Assembly: GCA_023957475.1 (NCBI GenBank) | Contig: JAMLHA010000009.1 | Span: forward strand, 1-64,000 | Origin: Crocinitomicaceae bacterium | GTDB lineage: Bacteria; Bacteroidota; Bacteroidia; Flavobacteriales_D; Crocinitomicaceae | Length of the DNA: 64,000 bases | Reading direction: 5' to 3' | Shown here: piece after piece, positions 35,457-42,398 of the stretch | How positions within the stretch are numbered: the stretch's first letter is position 1 | How the letters are laid out: the number at the start of each line of letters is the position of its first letter | Made by a program: the position numbers and the translations under genes | The notes under the pieces: generated by a model | Told to the model about the DNA's origin: nothing | Databases searched by the model: none | Seen by the model: only the letters and a program-made list of their open reading frames with translations

Positions 35457-36707
35457 ATGGAAGTTTTAGACAATAAAATCACGAAGTTTAGAGAAGGTTT
35501 GGCAAAAACAAATCTATCTTTTCGTGAAGAATCATTAAAATACGCTGAGGATACATTAACGGAATTGGATTTTCCTACCACTCGTGTAGAACGATGGAAA
35601 TACACCCGTGTTGCTAAAATTGCAAACACCCAATTTTCGTCCAGAAAAGACGTGGTGAAACAGTTGAATTTACCTATTCAAGATGCCTATACTGTTGTTT
35701 TGGTAAACGGTTATTTCGACAAAGAATTGTCTTCAAAAAATTTACCCGAAGGCGTAGAGATATCAGCTACTTCACAATCAGCAAACAATTTATTGGGCAA
35801 GGTGGCTACGATCAAAAACGAAGTGTTTACTGCTTTAAATACGTTGTATGCAACAGACGGTGTTTCACTGCGTATCAAAGCCAAAACTATTGTTGACAAG
35901 CCCATCCAATTGGTGCATGTCATTACAGGTGAAAACACGATTGCAACTGTTAGAAATGTACTTGTAAGCGAACGTTTTTCAGAAGCAGAAGTGGTACAAG
36001 TGTTTTTATCAGAAAACGCCAATGCATCATTTACCAATAATGTTTCAGAAATCATTGTTGAAGAAGGAGCTAAATTGGTGTTAGATAAATTGCAAAATGA
36101 ATCAGAATCCAATTTTCATTATTCCAACGAATGTGTTCAACAAGCGTCAAATTCCAATTTTAAAATCAATACAATTACGTTGAATGGTGGTTTGGTAAGA
36201 AATGATTTAACCATTGATGTAGATGGAGAAAATTGCGAAACACATTTGAATGGTGCTTACATTTTAAAAGGCAAACAACATGTTGATAACCATACAGTTG
36301 TTAATCATTTAAAACCCAATTGTCATTCCAACGAAATGTACAAAGGTGTGATGGATGATCAATCTACAGGAGTGTTCAACGGACGTATATTGGTAAGTAA
36401 AGATTCACAAAAAATTGAGGCATATCAATCAAATGGAAACGTATTGTTATCTGATAGTGCTTCCATCAATTCTAAACCAGAATTGGAAATTTATGCAGAC
36501 AATGTAAAATGTTCACACGGATCAACAACAGGGCAATTAGACGACGAAGCCATTTATTATTTACGCACCAGAGGTATTTCTGAAAAATCTGCAAAAGCAT
36601 TGATGGTCACAGCATTTATTAGCGATGTTACCAAAAGAATGGATAACGACAAGGTTGTAGAATACGTTCACAATCAGTTGCACGATCGCTTTGGTTGGGA
36701 TTTTTAA
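35457..36707 (+). CDS. sufD: Fe-S cluster assembly protein SufD
   Basis: A 416-residue partner of SufB in the SufBCD complex. Shared SufB/SufD features are the right-handed beta-helix core and the C-terminal CSHGSTTGQLDDEAIYYLRT followed by a helical end, all visible here. SufD helps iron entry into the scaffold. The cysteine desulfurase sufS and sufE, which often follow sufD, are not present downstream within the window. Confidence 0.94.
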   Translation: MEVLDNKITKFREGLAKTNLSFREESLKYAEDTLTELDFPTTRVERWKYTRVAKIANTQFSSRKDVVKQLNLPIQDAYTVVLVNGYFDKELSSKNLPEGVEISATSQSANNLLGKVATIKNEVFTALNTLYATDGVSLRIKAKTIVDKPIQLVHVITGENTIATVRNVLVSERFSEAEVVQVFLSENANASFTNNVSEIIVEEGAKLVLDKLQNESESNFHYSNECVQQASNSNFKINTITLNGGLVRNDLTIDVDGENCETHLNGAYILKGKQHVDNHTVVNHLKPNCHSNEMYKGVMDDQSTGVFNGRILVSKDSQKIEAYQSNGNVLLSDSASINSKPELEIYADNVKCSHGSTTGQLDDEAIYYLRTRGISEKSAKALMVTAFISDVTKRMDNDKVVEYVHNQLHDRFGWDF

Positions 36708-36723
36708 GTTTTTTATTAAATAA

Positions 36724-36771
36724 CTGGGGCTTCGGCTACGCTCAGCCCCCAGATTGAGCAGATCGAAGTAC
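36724..36771. repeat. GC-rich stem-loop with nested inverted repeat after sufD
   Basis: CTGGGGCT (36724-36731) pairs with AGCCCCCAG around a 12-nt loop, directly after sufD. The loop sequence CTTCGGCTACGCTCA has a degenerate inverted copy, TGAGCAGATCGAAG, about 8 nt downstream. It lacks a proper T run. It may act as a terminator, but its composition and nested symmetry look like a third small intergenic repeat family. Confidence 0.5.
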
Positions 36772-36881
36772 CTGCGTTCTATTTTTTGATTGAATTTTTA
36801 TTACTCTTTTAAGTGTTTTTCATGAAATATAGCACTTTAAAGACCTGATTAAAATGAGGATATTCGTTTTCACACTTAATT

Positions 36882-37484
36882 TCAATCAACTTTATGATAA
36901 CATTCATTGATATAAGGAACCAATAGATTAAAAACAGCTTCACTGTGAAATTGAATATCTTTTTTAGTTGGTTTTTTATTGTTTACTAATACATAATAGC
37001 GTATCCATGAATCTGAAACAATATATAATGTGTTAAAAACAAGTTCTTGTTGCTTCTTACTAAAACTAAGTTTAAAATAACCATTCATAATTAATAATTC
37101 AAAAAAATTTAAAAACAATGCTTTTCTGTTTACAGTAAGTTCTTGATAAGCCTTTGCAAATTTTGGATATTGATGTATCGTTTTGGGAGATTCTAACATG
37201 ATGAATCTGTATTTTACTAATATAGCAAACCCTTCTGCAAATTTGTTTTTAATGATTTTATTTAAATGCTGGACGTCATTAAAACTATCTTCAGATATAA
37301 TGGATAACATGTCTTTGTCTAACTGCTCAAAAATAGTTGTAAGTAACAATTCTTTTGTTTTAAAATAATAACGAACATGTCCATCGCTAATATTTAAAGC
37401 GTCGGCAATGTCTCTAAAACTGGTTTGATTGATACCATTTTTATTGAACAATTTTATAGAACAAACAAGAATTTTATGTTTCAT
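36882..37484 (-). CDS. TetR/AcrR family transcriptional regulator
   Basis: A 200-residue regulator. Residues 1-50 form the TetR helix-turn-helix (IKLFNKNGINQTSFRDIADA, then LNISDGHVRYYFKTKELLL); the rest is the helical ligand-binding and dimer domain with no recognised ligand motif. It is divergent from two small membrane-protein genes. Its -7-like element TATCTTTG (37497-37490, minus strand) lies only 5 nt before its ATG, so the mRNA may be leaderless, and a perfect palindrome lies between the two genes. Autoregulation is likely but inferred. Confidence 0.85.
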   Translation of the reverse strand: MKHKILVCSIKLFNKNGINQTSFRDIADALNISDGHVRYYFKTKELLLTTIFEQLDKDMLSIISEDSFNDVQHLNKIIKNKFAEGFAILVKYRFIMLESPKTIHQYPKFAKAYQELTVNRKALFLNFFELLIMNGYFKLSFSKKQQELVFNTLYIVSDSWIRYYVLVNNKKPTKKDIQFHSEAVFNLLVPYINECYHKVD

Positions 37485-37508
37485 TACAACAAAGATATAA
37501 TTTTTTTA

Positions 37509-37534
37509 TACTTTTGTCTAGCTCAATTGAGCTA
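37509..37534 (+). promoter_or_regulatory. Promoter and probable TetR operator palindrome
   Basis: TACTTTTG (37509-37516) matches the -7 consensus on the plus strand. Directly after it, TAGCTCAATTGAGCTA (37519-37534) is a perfect 16-bp palindrome covering the expected transcription start of the zinc-ribbon gene. On the minus strand the same palindrome falls near the -33 region of the TetR gene. This is the expected layout for one operator controlling both genes. Confidence 0.7.
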
Positions 37535-37549
37535 ATTTATTTTTTTCTT

Positions 37550-37843
37550 ATGTCAGTTGAACGAAAATGCCCAAGTTGTAAGCAATGGAATAAGGATGAG
37601 GATTATTGTGTTGCCTGTGGAACAATATTGTCTCCACAAATTATAGAAGAAAACAGAGAAAAGGAACGAGAATTAACACGAACAGTTTGGAAAAAAACGA
37701 AAGTTGATATTTTCTTTGAAAAATGGAAAAACACCCGGTTTTTACCGTTGAAAATTATTTATTACATTTTCTATTCTGCTTGGATGATTGTGATGGGAGT
37801 TGCATTTTTGTTTGCTTATCTTACAGTGGGTGTGAATGGATAA
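37550..37843 (+). CDS. Zinc-ribbon membrane protein, unknown function
   Basis: A 97-residue protein. The N terminus has a zinc-ribbon of two CxxC knuckles (KCPSCKQWNKDEDYCVACG). A charged helical linker follows and a single membrane helix lies near residues 66-92 (IIYYIFYSAWMIVMGVAFLF). The ATG at 37550 (MSVERKCPSC) is preferred over the start at 37514, whose extra residues would lie in the operator. Probably anchored in the inner membrane with the ribbon in the cytosol. Divergent from the TetR gene; overlaps the next gene by 8 nt. Confidence 0.7.
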   Translation: MSVERKCPSCKQWNKDEDYCVACGTILSPQIIEENREKERELTRTVWKKTKVDIFFEKWKNTRFLPLKIIYYIFYSAWMIVMGVAFLFAYLTVGVNG

Positions 37844-38219
37844 AAAAGCAGTAAAAAAAACATTGATTACTATTGCTATTATAGCTGTATTGTATTTAGT
37901 AAGTAAAATTATTAAAGCAAATGTAACTATTGCGTTCTTGAAATACCATTTTACGGATTTACTTTTTATACCATTACAACTCACAATCTGTTTGTTGATG
38001 CTACGAATAATAAAAAGAGATTCAACCTTAATTGTTCCAGTTGGGTTAGTTGCAACAATTACTTGCTGTATGGCAGTTCTTTTTGAGTGGTATTTACCGA
38101 TAGTTAAAAAAAATCCCAACCATACTACTGATTTATTTGATGTAGTCATGTACGGAATTGGTGCTTTGTTATTTATTGTATTGCAAAAAAAGAGTTTTAG
38201 TAATCGAGCAAGGTGCTAA
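37836..38219 (+). CDS. Four-helix integral membrane protein
   Basis: A 127-residue hydrophobic protein with about four membrane helices (near residues 9-26, 41-58, 66-84 and 104-120). Proteins like this in Bacteroidota are sometimes labelled magnesium citrate secondary transporter, but no transport motif is visible and I do not trust that name. The basic N terminus (MDKKAVKKT) suggests the N terminus is cytosolic. It overlaps the zinc-ribbon gene, so both form a TetR-divergent operon. Its stop overlaps that of the convergent 101-residue gene. Confidence 0.65.
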   Translation: MDKKAVKKTLITIAIIAVLYLVSKIIKANVTIAFLKYHFTDLLFIPLQLTICLLMLRIIKRDSTLIVPVGLVATITCCMAVLFEWYLPIVKKNPNHTTDLFDVVMYGIGALLFIVLQKKSFSNRARC

Positions 38220-38521
38220 ATCTCTCCTCTCTTATACTTTTCGCGCCATTCTTGCTTTTGAATTTCTCGATTGATGATTAAATCAGCAATAATTTCACCA
38301 GCACCTTTGTTTTGTGGTGCATTTGCTAAAGCTAATCTGACTTTTTGTTCAGAAACATCGATCCGATAAAGAATGGAAACCAATTGATTGAAATCGGTGT
38401 CGATCAAATGGTTGAGGTACTCGCACAACTCGACATACAACTTTGCATTATCGCTCGTTTCACTTGCTTTTGCAGGGAGACCAACCAATTCAGCTACAGC
38501 CTTTAAAGCATTGTCGTTCAT
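38216..38521 (-). CDS. Conserved hypothetical protein next to the LETM1-like gene
   Basis: A 101-residue soluble, mostly helical protein without recognised motif. Repeated acidic and basic helices (LVELCEYLNHLIDTDFN-like segment, then FNQLVSILYRIDVSEQKVRL and a basic end IQKQEWREKYKRGEI) suggest a small helical bundle. It starts 2 nt after the stop of the LETM1/TerB-like gene, and the pair occurs together in relatives as far as I recall, so a joint role is likely but unknown. Confidence 0.65.
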   Translation of the reverse strand: MNDNALKAVAELVGLPAKASETSDNAKLYVELCEYLNHLIDTDFNQLVSILYRIDVSEQKVRLALANAPQNKGAGEIIADLIINREIQKQEWREKYKRGEI

Positions 38522-38523
38522 GA

Positions 38524-39786
38524 TTAATTGATTTCATTGTCACGAAACGAAGAAGGAATCAAATCTGGGATGATTTTTAAGATTAAGGGCAATAAAATAA
38601 CACCTCCGGGCAACATAAAAATAGCTAAGGCGGGAACAGATTTCACCACATCAAAAAACTGAGTTTTTACCTTTTCCTTTTCTTCTTGTGTTAGCTCTTG
38701 ACTTGCAGATTTTTTTACAAGACTAATTAATTCCTTGCTTTCAGATAATTCATGTGCCAATTTATCTTTGTTACGCAATACAATTTTTGTCCATCTTGAT
38801 GACACCTTGTCATAAATCTTTTCATAGGTGTTTTTATTGCTCAAAAAATTTTCTTCTACATCACTGTTTAAAATAAAATGTTCCACAGTGGCAAGTGCTT
38901 CATCTGTGTGGTAGTCTTCAAAACCAGTTTTATTGAGTAGTTGTTTGATGTAATCAATTTCAGACGGTTCAACATCTTGATTGCCATAAATCGTTAATAA
39001 GGAAATATCCAATAAAAAGCGACCAAACAAGCGATTGGTTTGAATTAAATCTGTAAAATGATCAAAATCTACATCACACGACAAACACAAAGAAGCTTTT
39101 TCTTTGTATTCACCTTCTAAATTAGCAGCAGATAAAAACGCATTAAAAATTTGCTTTTCTTTATCGTCAATTTCTCCATCAGATTTGGCAGCCAAGATAA
39201 TAGCAACCAATACATTGTAGGCATATTCCGAATAGCTTTTTAGCACTCTGTTGTCTTCGTTGTTAATGAATCTGTCAAACAGAATAACATCTAAATAGAT
39301 GAGTATGTTGTTCATTGAACTAAACCAACGGCGACTATCAAAGAAACCCGAAGAAGCTTCAATTCTTTTCGTTAAAATGGATTCAATTTGTGAGTTTTTA
39401 TCGTCTTTCACCCAAAAAAGGAGGTGATCTTGGATGTTTTTTGTGTTATAATGTGCATAATAAGTAATGAGTTTTTCGGTGAAATCTTCTTTTAGATGAT
39501 TGGTTACGCCATGTTTTTGAATGTAAACAAGTAACAATGACTCAAACAATAACAACTTTAGTTTCTCGGCATCTGTCCATTTTGCAACATCTTCTTTGTT
39601 GAAAAAGATAAAATGAATGGGGTAGCCAAAAATAATCCCCGATTTACAACTTAAAATATGGAGGTGTTCTTGTGCGGAAACAGCTGTCAATACCTCATAA
39701 GAAAGTTTTATTTCACCTTGTTCTACAAGAGAAAAATACTTATTTATCCAACCTTTGGAACCAGGTAATAAAGAGGGTAATAACAT
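38524..39786 (-). CDS. LETM1-related, TerB-like domain protein
   Basis: A 420-residue protein. Residues about 180-290 resemble the TerB fold, with acidic patches (KSDGEIDDKEKQIF, NQDVEPSEIDYIKQLL) that in TerB proteins bind metal or membranes. The last 45 residues contain PALAIFMLPGGVILLPLI, like the membrane segment of LETM1 cation-exchange proteins, so the C terminus is probably in the inner membrane. Proteins of this kind in Flavobacteria are called LETM1-related biofilm-associated proteins. The ATG at 39786 (MLLPSLLPGSKGW) is preferred over a TTG at 39801. Confidence 0.7.
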   Translation of the reverse strand: MLLPSLLPGSKGWINKYFSLVEQGEIKLSYEVLTAVSAQEHLHILSCKSGIIFGYPIHFIFFNKEDVAKWTDAEKLKLLLFESLLLVYIQKHGVTNHLKEDFTEKLITYYAHYNTKNIQDHLLFWVKDDKNSQIESILTKRIEASSGFFDSRRWFSSMNNILIYLDVILFDRFINNEDNRVLKSYSEYAYNVLVAIILAAKSDGEIDDKEKQIFNAFLSAANLEGEYKEKASLCLSCDVDFDHFTDLIQTNRLFGRFLLDISLLTIYGNQDVEPSEIDYIKQLLNKTGFEDYHTDEALATVEHFILNSDVEENFLSNKNTYEKIYDKVSSRWTKIVLRNKDKLAHELSESKELISLVKKSASQELTQEEKEKVKTQFFDVVKSVPALAIFMLPGGVILLPLILKIIPDLIPSSFRDNEIN

Positions 39787-39834
39787 TACTTTCAATTTCA
39801 ACTACAAAATTAAAATTTAGTAAGAAATATAGCT

Positions 39835-40488
39835 TTAAATCTCATCATTTTTTTGAGGTAAATCAATTAAATTGTCTTTAAAATAAGTGTCGATGACTTC
39901 TAAAATAGATTCATACGTATTTAACCGAATTTTATCGAGTTTTGATTTTTTCACCCACTTAGCCTTCGATATCCCTTCCTCTTTTTGAGGTTTTAAATCC
40001 TTATCACCATCGTAGCTTAGTTCATACCAATATGTTTTTTTGAGCACCAATTTGTTTTTTCCTTTATAGGTATCAAGGTAGGTGTGATACGTGTAGCAAA
40101 TTAGAGATTCGATGACAGGTTTTTTGATACCGCATTCTTCTTCAATCTCACGAATAGCTCCCAATTTGGGATCTTCATTTTTTTCCAATTTTCCTTTAGG
40201 AATATCCCATTTCCCAAATCGCTTAATAAATAGGTATTTATTTTTTCTTCGTACAATACCTCCTGCAGCTTCAATTTGTTTGTAATCAACAAAAAGTCGG
40301 TTAAAATCAGCAAAAGAATTATCCGAAAGCAGTATGATAGGTATTTTAAACGGCTGATCAATAAACATCGGGAAAATATCTTCTTTGATAGATTTTACTT
40401 GATTTGCGAACAATGTTTTACAATCAAAATTCAATTGATTTTTTTCGCAAATAATAATTGGTCTATTTTCAACAAAAACTTTGTACAT
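39835..40488 (-). CDS. NUDIX hydrolase
   Basis: A 217-residue NUDIX-superfamily hydrolase that cleaves a nucleoside diphosphate linked to another moiety. The NUDIX box at residues 99-121 is complete (G, then E after five residues, REIEEECGI). Before it the N-terminal 70 residues form an extra domain starting MYKVFVENRPIII, common in Bacteroidota homologues beside pyrE, which supports the start at 40488. Substrate unknown. Its ATG lies inside the -7-like element of the divergent pyrE gene. Confidence 0.85.
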   Translation of the reverse strand: MYKVFVENRPIIICEKNQLNFDCKTLFANQVKSIKEDIFPMFIDQPFKIPIILLSDNSFADFNRLFVDYKQIEAAGGIVRRKNKYLFIKRFGKWDIPKGKLEKNEDPKLGAIREIEEECGIKKPVIESLICYTYHTYLDTYKGKNKLVLKKTYWYELSYDGDKDLKPQKEEGISKAKWVKKSKLDKIRLNTYESILEVIDTYFKDNLIDLPQKNDEI

Positions 40489-40491
40489 TTG
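40484..40491 (+). promoter_or_regulatory. -7 element for pyrE overlapping the NUDIX start codon
   Basis: TACATTTG matches TAnnTTTG and ends 5 nt before the pyrE ATG (40497), which would give a leaderless mRNA. The CAT at 40486-40488 within it is the NUDIX start codon on the minus strand. The nearest TTG upstream (40458-40460) is 23 nt away, slightly long. Confidence 0.5.
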
Positions 40492-40496
40492 TGCCC

Positions 40497-41138
40497 ATGA
40501 TTTTAAATAACGATAGAGCTGTAAAAGTAGCAGAATTTTTGTTACAAATCAAGGCGGTAAAATTACAGCCCCAAAAACCTTTTACTTGGGCTTCTGGTTG
40601 GAAGTCGCCAATTTATTGTGATAACAGAGTTACGTTGTCGTATCCGAACATCCGAACATTTATTCGTCAGAATTTTAGTGCCGCTATTTTGGAGCACTAT
40701 GGAAAACCTGATGTGATTGCAGGAGTTGCAACGGGAGGAATTGCTCAAGGAGCTTTGGTTGCCGAAGAACTAGGATTGCCATTTATTTACGTGAGAAGCT
40801 CAAAAAAAGATCACGGAATGGGAAATCAAATAGAAGGATACTTCGAAGAAGGGCAAAAAGTGATTGTTATTGAAGACTTGATTTCTACAGGAGGAAGTAG
40901 TTTAAAAGCGGTTGAAGCATTGCGTGAAGCGAAATTAAACGTAAAAGGATTGGTAGCAATCTTTACCTATGGTTTTGATGTAGCAGAAAAGAATTTTCAA
41001 AATGCAAAATGTCCATTTGTGACATTAACCAATTACGATATCTTATTGAAAAAAGCATTGGATGATAAATTTATTAATAAAGAAGATGTTCAATCATTAA
41101 AAGAATGGAAGGTAAACCCTTCGGAATGGAACCAATAA
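40497..41138 (+). CDS. pyrE: Orotate phosphoribosyltransferase
   Basis: A 213-residue pyrimidine-synthesis enzyme that forms orotidine 5'-phosphate from orotate and PRPP. Signatures are PFTWASGWKSPIYCDNR, DVIAGVATGGIAQGALVAEE and the PRPP loop VIVIEDLISTGGSSLKAVEA. The ATG at 40497 (MILNNDRAVKVAEFLL) is preferred; the upstream reading from 40458 would run through the divergent gene. An SRPBCC gene follows after 1 nt. Confidence 0.95.
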   Translation: MILNNDRAVKVAEFLLQIKAVKLQPQKPFTWASGWKSPIYCDNRVTLSYPNIRTFIRQNFSAAILEHYGKPDVIAGVATGGIAQGALVAEELGLPFIYVRSSKKDHGMGNQIEGYFEEGQKVIVIEDLISTGGSSLKAVEALREAKLNVKGLVAIFTYGFDVAEKNFQNAKCPFVTLTNYDILLKKALDDKFINKEDVQSLKEWKVNPSEWNQ

Positions 41139-41139
41139 T

Positions 41140-41538
41140 ATGATTATAGAAAGCACAAAAGTTGATGTGAGTACAACTCCATCAACGATATACAATTTTT
41201 TAAAGGATGCCAACAATTTGATTCATTTGTTGCCCAAAGACAACGTTTCAGATTTTAAAGCTACCGAATCAGAATGCTCGTTTAAAGTGCAAGGTGGTGT
41301 TACCATCACATTGGTTCAAAACGGAGGAGAAGAGCCGAATAAATTATTTTTAAAATCTGGCGAAAAATCACCTTTTCCATTTACTTTAACCATTCACATT
41401 GTGGAAACTGGCGAAAAATCAACTGGTTTTATTGTTTTTGACGGAGAAGTAAACGCCTTTTTAAAGATGATGGTAGAAAAACCACTGACAAATTTATTCA
41501 ATTACATGTCAAATAAGTTGCAAGCTTATTTTGAGTGA
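41140..41538 (+). CDS. SRPBCC (START-like) family protein
   Basis: A 132-residue soluble protein that fits the SRPBCC helix-grip fold: an initial beta strand and helix (IESTKVDVSTTPSTIYNFLK), a central beta-sheet and a long C-terminal helix (FLKMMVEKPLTNLFNYMSNK). Such proteins bind small hydrophobic ligands. It follows pyrE directly, as in other Bacteroidota, but no ligand or role can be inferred. Confidence 0.75.
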   Translation: MIIESTKVDVSTTPSTIYNFLKDANNLIHLLPKDNVSDFKATESECSFKVQGGVTITLVQNGGEEPNKLFLKSGEKSPFPFTLTIHIVETGEKSTGFIVFDGEVNAFLKMMVEKPLTNLFNYMSNKLQAYFE

Positions 41539-41617
41539 TTTAAAATATTAAAACACGACATTTTAAGCTGTTTTCACATCTTTTCACATTTTTTTTTGCT
41601 CTTGTAAAAGAATTTTC

Positions 41618-41647
41618 TTGTTTATACGTTTTAGTATATTAACTTTG
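41618..41647 (+). promoter_or_regulatory. Canonical promoter before the coiled-coil/zapA/rny group
   Basis: TTG (41618-41620) and TAACTTTG (41640-41647) are separated by exactly 19 nt, a full match to the Bacteroidota promoter pattern. It lies 14 nt before the coiled-coil gene start and probably also drives zapA. Confidence 0.75.
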
Positions 41648-41661
41648 TATTGTCAGAATTC

Positions 41662-42015
41662 ATGAACGAGAAGATTCAACATATTATTCAAGAGATACGC
41701 AACAAGAAAGATGCGCTTAAGTTAGAATTGGAAAAACAATCGGCTAAAGCGGGTTCATTTGAACGCGAAATGGAGCAATTGAAGTCAGAAAAAGAGTTGA
41801 CAAACAATCAACTAATTAGTTTGCAAGAAACACATGCTCAACTTCAATTACAAAAAGAGCTACTTGAAAAGGATAATGCTGAATTAAAATCGCTTTTGGA
41901 GGAAGCAAAAAAGCAAGTAGTCAATACGGAAGTTGTTAATGAAAAAACCATTGATAACCAACAAATTGATGAATTGGTGAGGGAAATTGAATACTGCATT
42001 GGTCAGTTAAAATAG
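41662..42015 (+). CDS. Small coiled-coil protein next to zapA
   Basis: A 117-residue protein that is almost one continuous coiled coil (KDALKLELEKQSAKAGSF, LKSEKELTNNQLISLQETHA, LLEKDNAELKSLLEEAKKQV). It has no membrane segment. The ATG at 41662 is preferred over a TTG at 41650. Position 5 nt before zapA suggests a function in division or in the ZapA ring; it may be a ZapB-like partner, which is inference from context and coiled-coil character only. Confidence 0.7.
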   Translation: MNEKIQHIIQEIRNKKDALKLELEKQSAKAGSFEREMEQLKSEKELTNNQLISLQETHAQLQLQKELLEKDNAELKSLLEEAKKQVVNTEVVNEKTIDNQQIDELVREIEYCIGQLK

Positions 42016-42020
42016 ATTGT

Positions 42021-42314
42021 ATGAGTGATAAATTGTCAATAAAAGTTGTGGTTGCTGGACGTTCGTACCCGCTTTCTGTTCGTCATGATGAACAGGAGAA
42101 GGTGTTGAAGGCTGCAGAAGACATCAATAAGGCAATTAAGACACTTCAAGATAATTATGCTGTAAAAGACATGCAAGATTTGCTTGCGATGACGGCTTTG
42201 CAATTAGCCACAAAATCAACAGCAAAAATTGAAAAAGTTGAAGTACCAGCAGCAGATTATAGTACAATCGAAAAAGCACTTGAACAGTTGTCGAGTGAGT
42301 TTGACGAACAATAG
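42021..42314 (+). CDS. zapA: Cell division protein ZapA
   Basis: A 97-residue protein that bundles FtsZ filaments. It has the family pattern: an N-terminal strand pair (LSIKVVVAGRSYPLSV), an E- and K-rich helix (EQEKVLKAAEDINKAIKTLQ), then ALQLATKSTAKIE. The C-terminal coiled coil is short. It is preceded by the coiled-coil gene and followed by a terminator and rny. Confidence 0.88.
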   Translation: MSDKLSIKVVVAGRSYPLSVRHDEQEKVLKAAEDINKAIKTLQDNYAVKDMQDLLAMTALQLATKSTAKIEKVEVPAADYSTIEKALEQLSSEFDEQ

Positions 42315-42335
42315 TCAGTATTCAAATAGAGATTC

Positions 42336-42378
42336 CCCACTGGGTTTGCTTAACAAAAAGTAAATCAGTGGGTTTTTT
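42336..42378 (+). terminator. Hairpin with T run between zapA and rny
   Basis: CCCACTG (42336-42342) pairs with CAGTGGG (42366-42372), a 23-nt loop between them, followed by six T. It would stop most zapA transcripts. The intergenic distance is too short to support a 6S RNA here. Confidence 0.65.
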
Positions 42379-42398
42379 ATTTTAAAAATATAGAAAAA

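Noticed and set aside
42315-42398. Possible 6S RNA between zapA and rny
   Set aside because: The gap is only 84 nt and its main structure is a simple terminator; the long bulged hairpin of 6S RNA is not present.
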